Of a stretch of DNA of 64,000 nucleotides, positions 54,961-64,000 are shown one piece after another. The position numbers and the translations under genes were made by a program. Source of the stretch: Auanema rhodensis (lineage: Eukaryota > Nematoda > Chromadorea > Rhabditida > Rhabditidae). Positions within the stretch are counted from its first letter, which is position 1. Every line of letters begins with the position of its first letter. The notes beneath the pieces are model-generated. The model did not search any database and was not told the origin of the DNA. It saw only the letters and a program-made list of their open reading frames with translations. The DNA is taken from NCBI GenBank assembly GCA_964057225.1, contig OZ059895.1, forward strand, positions 5,208,001 to 5,272,000. The letters run 5' to 3'.

Positions 54961-55425
54961 GCTGATGAGTTGTTCACACTGTGTGCTTGATGAAGTGAAG
55001 AAAGTTCTTCATTATATACTAGGACAGAGGAGGTCACCCTGCGACAACCCATATGAGCATTATCATCAAAAAATGCTACCAACCAGTTTTCAATATACAT
55101 AGTTAAGATTATTCAAATATACACACAGGATATAGATAAATATATTTAATTCAGCTTGAAATCATTTGAATTTTTTAAAAAATTAAAAACTTTAAAATTT
55201 ACTCATATAAGGCTGTTTCACATGAAAGTTATTTAGATAAACTTATTTGAATGCCGTGACATTATCATGAATTTCATTTTAAAGCCTTCAACTACTCTCT
55301 CAAAATCAACAACACATCCCATACATTGTGACATCTACGTTAGTGTAAATAGCATAAAAGCTTGCAATAATTCATACAAAACTAATTTATTTTATCACAA
55401 ATAATCATATCAAAATTAAATTTGT

Positions 55426-55441
55426 GGCCCTAAAGAGGGCC
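55426..55441 (-). terminator. Histone 3' stem-loop, H3 unit 3
   Basis: Same hairpin after the unit 3 H3. Confidence 0.95.
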
Positions 55442-55467
55442 GTTGGGTTATGTAACGTTGCAAACGC

Positions 55468-55992
<525 letters not shown>

Positions 55993-56421
55993 TTATATTC
56001 AAAAAAAAGATGCCTTAACATATTGTATTTAATGTAAACAACTTAAATTCAAATTTAAAAACATAACCTTACTCTTCTTCTCAACAGTAATCTTTTTTTT
56101 TTTTTGGATTTCTAACAAAAAACATGAATCAAAGGTAAATGCTATGAAAATTCAAAGATTAGAAGAAAAACAATTCTCCTTAATCTTTAAAGTTTCAGAT
56201 AATTAGTTAACTATGAATAGCATCAAAAAACTAAGCTTATCACCCTCTCCTTATAAGTAGACAATTAAAAAATTCAACCGCTTATCATCAGTCCACATTT
56301 AAAATGATGGAGCACACACACTTTGAAACTGAGGTATTTTTGAAATTATTATTGAAACATCCAACATATTTTTATTTGAATTACACAATTATTAACTCAT
56401 ACAGAATAAAAAGAGTAATGT

Positions 56422-56437
56422 GGCCCTAAAGAGGGCC
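56422..56437 (-). terminator. Histone 3' stem-loop, H2A unit 3
   Basis: Same hairpin after the unit 3 H2A. Confidence 0.95.
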
Positions 56438-56465
56438 GTTGGGTTAGATGATAGCAGCACATCAC

Positions 56466-56849
56466 TTATTCCTTTTCTCCGGCAGTCTTCTTGGGGAGAA
56501 GGCTGGCTTGGATGTTTGGAAGAACTCCTCCTTGAGCGATGGTTACACCGGAAAGAAGTTTGTTCAACTCTTCGTCATTTCTGACGGCAAGTTGAAGATG
56601 GCGAGGGTTGATTCTGCTCTTCTTGTTATCACGGGCAGCGTTACCAGCCAACTCAAGAACTTCAGCGGCAAGATATTCAAGAACGGCAGCAAGGTAGACT
56701 GGAGCTCCGGCACCAACACGCTTAGCGTAGTTACCTTTGCGAAGCATACGATGAAGACGTCCAACAGGGAATTGAAGTCCTGCTCTTGAAGAACGGGACT
56801 TGGCCTTTCCGCCGGTCTTAGCTTTTCCTCCTTTTCCACGTCCAGACAT
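56466..56849 (-). CDS. H2A: Histone H2A (unit 3)
   Basis: The protein is identical to the other H2A copies; the promoter flank is of the cccaccacc type. Confidence 0.97.
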   Translation of the reverse strand: MSGRGKGGKAKTGGKAKSRSSRAGLQFPVGRLHRMLRKGNYAKRVGAGAPVYLAAVLEYLAAEVLELAGNAARDNKKSRINPRHLQLAVRNDEELNKLLSGVTIAQGGVLPNIQASLLPKKTAGEKE

Positions 56850-57321
56850 GATGATAGCTAGTGGTGAGTTGTGAGACTCGTTAACCCCAAACAAATTGCG
56901 CACGCACTATATACAGTATAGCAAGCAAGCTCCGCCCACCACCTTCCTTTGTTGCAGGACTAAATTTTAAAAAATGAAAACTTATGTACAATTAAAAATG
57001 AAACAACATCATATCTAATATAGTTAGTTATAATATAAAATTGCAATTATGCATAATGAGAACAAAACCGATTTATCTGAAATTAGCATGAAGCTCAAGA
57101 CGTCAATATCATGTTGTGCTTTACATTCAGATACAGCTTGACATCCAAACAACTTATTTTCAACACTAAAACCCTATTACATTGGATAGTTAAATAATGT
57201 ACCTGAATCAATATGAGCAATTCTGATAGTGCATGATGACAAAATGCGCTTCAGTACATTAAAAAAAATGTTTATTAACGTAACAACATTCAGAAAACAA
57301 AACAGCAAATTAAGGATATGT

Positions 57322-57337
57322 GGCCCTAAAGAGGGCC
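57322..57337 (-). terminator. Histone 3' stem-loop, H2B unit 3
   Basis: Same hairpin after the unit 3 H2B. Confidence 0.95.
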
Positions 57338-57369
57338 GTTGGGTTAGGTTGCAGTACAACTCTAACAAT

Positions 57370-57741
57370 TTACTTGCTAGAGGTGTACTTGGTGACAGCC
57401 TTGGTTCCTTCAGAGACGGCGTGCTTGGCAAGTTCTCCAGGGAGGATAAGTCTGACGGCAGTCTGGACTTCGCGAGATGAGATGGTGGATCTCTTGTTGT
57501 AGTGGGCCAGACGGGAAGCCTCAGCAGCAATGCGCTCAAAAACGTCATTAACAAATGAGTTCATGATGCTCATGGCCTTGGAGGAAATTCCAGTGTCAGG
57601 GTGGACCTGCTTAAGTACACGGTAGACGTAGACAGAGTAAGATTCCTTTCTGGACTTTCTCTTCTTCTTGTCTCCGGTACGGCTGACCTTCTGGGTCTTG
57701 GCGGCTTTCTTAGCTCCCTTGGCGGATGGCTTGGGTGGCAT
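57370..57741 (-). CDS. H2B: Histone H2B (unit 3)
   Basis: The protein is identical to the unit 1 H2B. Confidence 0.97.
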   Translation of the reverse strand: MPPKPSAKGAKKAAKTQKVSRTGDKKKRKSRKESYSVYVYRVLKQVHPDTGISSKAMSIMNSFVNDVFERIAAEASRLAHYNKRSTISSREVQTAVRLILPGELAKHAVSEGTKAVTKYTSSK

Positions 57742-58145
57742 GGTTATTGCTACGCTGACGAATCAACTGTTAATGTACAACTCGATTTGCTGACCTATAT
57801 GTTAGTTAGCGCGCAAACCACGCCCCCATGCTCAGAACTCTGGTTAGAAGCTGTACTGTAAGAAGTTTAAATAATGTTCAGCTAGTAAAACATCTGAATA
57901 TATTACACATATCCTATATAATATATAATAATATATAACCATATTCAAACTATTTAATATTACAAAACAATTTATATCAAAAGTCAACAAATTATTTTAC
58001 CATGATAATTAGCATTGAGCGGTTGTATTCCATATAGTTCTATTTAATTTTTTCCAAACAAAACAAAAAAAATTAATACAGAAAAGTTATTTATTATTAT
58101 TTACATATTGATTATATCTTATAGCAATAATATTAATTTGTATGT

Positions 58146-58161
58146 GGCCCTAAAGAGGGCC
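58146..58161 (-). terminator. Histone 3' stem-loop, H4 unit 3
   Basis: Same hairpin after the unit 3 H4. Confidence 0.95.
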
Positions 58162-58194
58162 GTTGGGTTAGGTAATAGTCACAAGATATGCAAC

Positions 58195-58554
<360 letters not shown>

Positions 58555-58971
58555 TCATTATATACTAGGACAGAGGAGGTCACCCTGCAACAACCCATAT
58601 GAGCATTATCATCAAAAAATGCTACCAACCAGTTTTCAATATACATAGTTAAGATTATTCAAATATACACACAGGATATAGATAAATATATTTAATTCAG
58701 CTTGAAATCATTTGAATTTTTTAAAAAATTAAAAACTTTAAAATTTACTCATATAAGGCTGTTTCACATGAAAGTTATTTAGATAAACTTATTTGAATGC
58801 CGTGACATTATCATGAATTTCATTTTAAAGCCTTCAACTACTCTCTCAAAATCAACAACACATCCCATACATTGTGACATCTACGTTAGTGTAAATAGCA
58901 TAAAAGCTTGCAATAATTCATACAAAACTAATTTATTTTATCACAAATAATCATATCAAAATTAAATTTGT

Positions 58972-58987
58972 GGCCCTAAAGAGGGCC
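58972..58987 (-). terminator. Histone 3' stem-loop, H3 unit 4
   Basis: Same hairpin after the unit 4 H3. Confidence 0.95.
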
Positions 58988-59013
58988 GTTGGGTTATGTA
59001 ACGTTGCAAACGC

Positions 59014-59538
<525 letters not shown>

Positions 59539-59967
59539 TTATATTCAAAAAAAAGATGCCTTAACATATTGTATTTAATGTAAACAACTTAAATTCAAAT
59601 TTAAAAACATAACCTTACTCTTCTTCTCAACAGTAATCTTTTTTTTTTTTTGGATTTCTAACAAAAAACATGAATCAAAGGTAAATGCTATGAAAATTCA
59701 AAGATTAGAAGAAAAACAATTCTCCTTAATCTTTAAAGTTTCAGATAATTAGTTAACTATGAATAGCATCAAAAAACTAAGCTTATCACCCTCTCCTTAT
59801 AAGTAGACAATTAAAAAATTCAACCGCTTATCATCAGTCCACATTTAAAATGATGGAGCACACACACTTTGAAACTGAGGTATTTTTGAAATTATTATTG
59901 AAACATCCAACATATTTTTATTTGAATTACACAATTATTAACTCATACAGAATAAAAAGAGTAATGT

Positions 59968-59983
59968 GGCCCTAAAGAGGGCC
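59968..59983 (-). terminator. Histone 3' stem-loop, H2A unit 4
   Basis: Same hairpin after the unit 4 H2A. Confidence 0.95.
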
Positions 59984-60011
59984 GTTGGGTTAGATGATAG
60001 CAGCACATCAC

Positions 60012-60395
60012 TTATTCCTTTTCTCCGGCAGTCTTCTTGGGGAGAAGGCTGGCTTGGATGTTTGGAAGAACTCCTCCTTGAGCGATGGTTACACCGGAAA
60101 GAAGTTTGTTCAACTCTTCGTCATTTCTGACGGCAAGTTGAAGATGGCGAGGGTTGATTCTGCTCTTCTTGTTATCACGGGCAGCGTTACCAGCCAACTC
60201 AAGAACTTCAGCGGCAAGATATTCAAGAACGGCAGCAAGGTAGACTGGAGCTCCGGCACCAACACGCTTAGCGTAGTTACCTTTGCGAAGCATACGATGA
60301 AGACGTCCAACAGGGAATTGAAGTCCTGCTCTTGAAGAACGGGACTTGGCCTTTCCGCCGGTCTTAGCTTTTCCTCCTTTTCCACGTCCAGACAT
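60012..60395 (-). CDS. H2A: Histone H2A (unit 4)
   Basis: The protein is identical to the other H2A copies. Confidence 0.97.
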   Translation of the reverse strand: MSGRGKGGKAKTGGKAKSRSSRAGLQFPVGRLHRMLRKGNYAKRVGAGAPVYLAAVLEYLAAEVLELAGNAARDNKKSRINPRHLQLAVRNDEELNKLLSGVTIAQGGVLPNIQASLLPKKTAGEKE

Positions 60396-60867
60396 GATGA
60401 TAGCTAGTGGTGAGTTGTGAGACTCGTTAACCCCAAACAAATTGCGCACGCACTATATACAGTATAGCAAGCAAGCTCCGCCCACCACCTTCCTTTGTTG
60501 CAGGACTAAATTTTAAAAAATGAAAACTTATGTACAATTAAAAATGAAACAACATCATATCTAATATAGTTAGTTATAATATAAAATTGCAATTATGCAT
60601 AATGAGAACAAAACCGATTTATCTGAAATTAGCATGAAGCTCAAGACGTCAATATCATGTTGTGCTTTACATTCAGATACAGCTTGACATCCAAACAACT
60701 TATTTTCAACACTAAAACCCTATTACATTGGATAGTTAAATAATGTACCTGAATCAATATGAGCAATTCTGATAGTGCATGATGACAAAATGCGCTTCAG
60801 TACATTAAAAAAAATGTTTATTAACGTAACAACATTCAGAAAACAAAACAGCAAATTAAGGATATGT

Positions 60868-60883
60868 GGCCCTAAAGAGGGCC
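60868..60883 (-). terminator. Histone 3' stem-loop, H2B unit 4
   Basis: Same hairpin after the unit 4 H2B. Confidence 0.95.
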
Positions 60884-60915
60884 GTTGGGTTAGGTTGCAG
60901 TACAACTCTAACAAT

Positions 60916-61287
60916 TTACTTGCTTGAGGTGTACTTGGTGACAGCCTTGGTTCCTTCAGAGACGGCGTGCTTGGCAAGTTCTCCAGGGAGGATAAGTCTG
61001 ACGGCAGTCTGGACTTCGCGAGATGAGATGGTGGATCTCTTGTTGTAGTGGGCCAGACGGGAAGCCTCAGCAGCAATGCGCTCAAAAACGTCATTAACAA
61101 ATGAGTTCATGATGCTCATGGCCTTGGAGGAAATTCCAGTGTCAGGGTGGACCTGCTTAAGTACACGGTAGACGTAGACAGAGTAAGATTCCTTTCTGGA
61201 CTTTCTCTTCTTCTTGTCTCCGGTACGGCTGACCTTCTGGGTCTTGGCGGCTTTCTTAGCTCCCTTGGCAGATGGCTTGGGTGGCAT
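60916..61287 (-). CDS. H2B: Histone H2B (unit 4)
   Basis: The protein is identical to the other copies but with two private silent changes: a serine codon TCT-to-TCA near the end (cttgcttgagg) and a serine codon TCC-to-TCT near the start (cttggcagatgg). Confidence 0.97.
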   Translation of the reverse strand: MPPKPSAKGAKKAAKTQKVSRTGDKKKRKSRKESYSVYVYRVLKQVHPDTGISSKAMSIMNSFVNDVFERIAAEASRLAHYNKRSTISSREVQTAVRLILPGELAKHAVSEGTKAVTKYTSSK

Positions 61288-61691
61288 GGTTATTGCTACG
61301 CTGACGAATCAACTGTTAATGTACAACTCGATTTGCTGACCTATATGTTAGTTAGCGCGCAAACCACGCCCCCATGCTCAGAACTCTGGTTAGAAGCTGT
61401 ACTGTAAGAAGTTTAAATAATGTTCAGCTAGTAAAACATCTGAATATATTACACATATCCTATATAATATATAATAATATATAACCATATTCAAACTATT
61501 TAATATTACAAAACAATTTATATCAAAAGTCAACAAATTATTTTACCATGATAATTAGCATTGAGCGGTTGTATTCCATATAGTTCTATTTAATTTTTTC
61601 CAAACAAAACAAAAAAAATTAATACAGAAAAGTTATTTATTATTATTTACATATTGATTATATCTTATAGCAATAATATTAATTTGTATGT

Positions 61692-61707
61692 GGCCCTAAA
61701 GAGGGCC
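61692..61707 (-). terminator. Histone 3' stem-loop, H4 unit 4
   Basis: Same hairpin after the unit 4 H4. Confidence 0.95.
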
Positions 61708-61740
61708 GTTGGGTTAGGTAATAGTCACAAGATATGCAAC

Positions 61741-62100
<360 letters not shown>

Positions 62101-62517
62101 TCATTATATACTAGGACAGAGGAGGTCACCCTGCGACAACCCATATGAGCATTATCATCAAAAAATGCTACCAACCAGTTTTCAATATACATAGTTAAGA
62201 TTATTCAAATATACACACAGGATATAGATAAATATATTTAATTCAGCTTGAAATCATTTGAATTTTTTAAAAAATTAAAAACTTTAAAATTTACTCATAT
62301 AAGGCTGTTTCACATGAAAGTTATTTAGATAAACTTATTTGAATGCCGTGACATTATCATGAATTTCATTTTAAAGCCTTCAACTACTCTCTCAAAATCA
62401 ACAACACATCCCATACATTGTGACATCTACGTTAGTGTAAATAGCATAAAAGCTTGCAATAATTCATACAAAACTAATTTATTTTATCACAAATAATCAT
62501 ATCAAAATTAAATTTGT

Positions 62518-62533
62518 GGCCCTAAAGAGGGCC
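62518..62533 (-). terminator. Histone 3' stem-loop, H3 unit 5
   Basis: Same hairpin after the unit 5 H3. Confidence 0.95.
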
Positions 62534-62559
62534 GTTGGGTTATGTAACGTTGCAAACGC

Positions 62560-63084
<525 letters not shown>

Positions 63085-63512
63085 TTATATTCAAAAAAAA
63101 GATGCCTTAACATATTGTATTTAATGTAAACAACTTAAATTCAAATTTAAAAACATAACCTTACTCTTCTTCTCAACAGTAATCTTTTTTTTTTTTGGAT
63201 TTCTAACAAAAAACATGAATCAAAGGTAAATGCTATGAAAATTCAAAGATTAGAAGAAAAACAATTCTCCTTAATCTTTAAAGTTTCAGATAATTAGTTA
63301 ACTATGAATAGCATCAAAAAACTAAGCTTATCACCCTCTCCTTATAAGTAGACAATTAAAAAATTCAACCGCTTATCATCAGTCCACATTTAAAATGATG
63401 GAGCACACACACTTTGAAACTGAGGTATTTTTGAAATTATTATTGAAACATCCAACATATTTTTATTTGAATTACACAATTATTAACTCATACAGAATAA
63501 AAAGAGTAATGT

Positions 63513-63528
63513 GGCCCTAAAGAGGGCC
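63513..63528 (-). terminator. Histone 3' stem-loop, H2A unit 5
   Basis: Same hairpin after the unit 5 H2A. Confidence 0.95.
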
Positions 63529-63556
63529 GTTGGGTTAGATGATAGCAGCACATCAC

Positions 63557-63940
63557 TTATTCCTTTTCTCCGGCAGTCTTCTTGGGGAGAAGGCTGGCTT
63601 GGATGTTTGGAAGAACTCCTCCTTGAGCGATGGTTACACCGGAAAGAAGTTTGTTCAACTCTTCGTCATTTCTGACGGCAAGTTGAAGATGGCGAGGGTT
63701 GATTCTGCTCTTCTTGTTATCACGGGCAGCGTTACCAGCCAACTCAAGAACTTCAGCGGCAAGATATTCAAGAACGGCAGCAAGGTAGACTGGAGCTCCG
63801 GCACCAACACGCTTAGCGTAGTTACCTTTGCGAAGCATACGATGAAGACGTCCAACAGGGAATTGAAGTCCTGCTCTTGAAGAACGGGACTTGGCCTTTC
63901 CGCCGGTCTTAGCTTTTCCTCCTTTTCCACGTCCAGACAT
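63557..63940 (-). CDS. H2A: Histone H2A (unit 5)
   Basis: Complete and identical in protein to the other copies. The window ends inside its promoter, so the H2B and H4 of unit 5 are not visible. Confidence 0.97.
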   Translation of the reverse strand: MSGRGKGGKAKTGGKAKSRSSRAGLQFPVGRLHRMLRKGNYAKRVGAGAPVYLAAVLEYLAAEVLELAGNAARDNKKSRINPRHLQLAVRNDEELNKLLSGVTIAQGGVLPNIQASLLPKKTAGEKE

Positions 63941-64000
63941 GATGATAGCTAGTGGTGAGTTGTGAGACTCGTTAACCCCAAACAAATTGCGCACGCACTA

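Overview
The window is nuclear DNA of a nematode. It is AT-rich. Most introns are only about 40-60 bp, with GT...(T)nCAG or TTTAG borders. Several start codons sit 1-10 nt downstream of a strong 3' splice acceptor, as expected for spliced-leader trans-splicing. The core histones are closest in sequence to nematode ones, and their 3' hairpins carry the nematode-type C as first loop base. I cannot name the species. Multi-exon gene models were built by eye from reading frames, splice signals and family alignment, so outer borders are better supported than every internal exon.

Layout. 1-4103: no gene I can support, with a purine-rich plus strand. 4104-8086 (-): WDR11-like double-propeller protein, with a possible small ORF just upstream (8195-8425). 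8537-10350 (+): unrecognised coiled-coil protein with a KEN-box-like motif. 10514-16730: four consecutive minus-strand genes (EME1-like nuclease subunit, degenerate RmlB/RmlD-type two-domain protein, PP1-like phosphatase, TMEM14-like membrane protein). 16888-23508: three plus-strand genes (small TRAF-like protein, PFKFB bifunctional enzyme, MTM1-class myotubularin). 24022-25756 (-): nematode-type SH2 plus tyrosine kinase of the Fer-related class. 26823-27097 (+): Sm protein G. 27904-28954 (+): REEP5/Yop1-like ER-shaping protein. 29620-47490 (+): a full dystrophin gene (two CH domains, spectrin-like rod, WW, EF-hand-like region, ZZ finger, C-terminal coiled coil).

48211-64000 is a head-to-tail tandem array of a 3.546-kb unit: four full copies and the start of a fifth. 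Each unit carries H3, H2A, H2B and H4, all on the minus strand, so transcription runs H4, H2B, H2A, H3. Each gene ends in an identical GGCCCT-CTTT-AGGGCC hairpin. The units differ at very few positions, all but one of them silent or noncoding. The exception is a 1-bp deletion that frameshifts H4 in unit 2.

The single-copy genes are mostly housekeeping or structural and have no evident shared pathway. The same-strand runs (10.5-16.7 kb and 16.9-23.5 kb) are compatible with operons but do not prove them. The most unusual features are the one-strand histone quartet array with a broken H4 copy, the catalytically eroded RmlB/RmlD-like protein, the unassigned KEN-box coiled-coil gene, and possible alternative exons in dystrophin.
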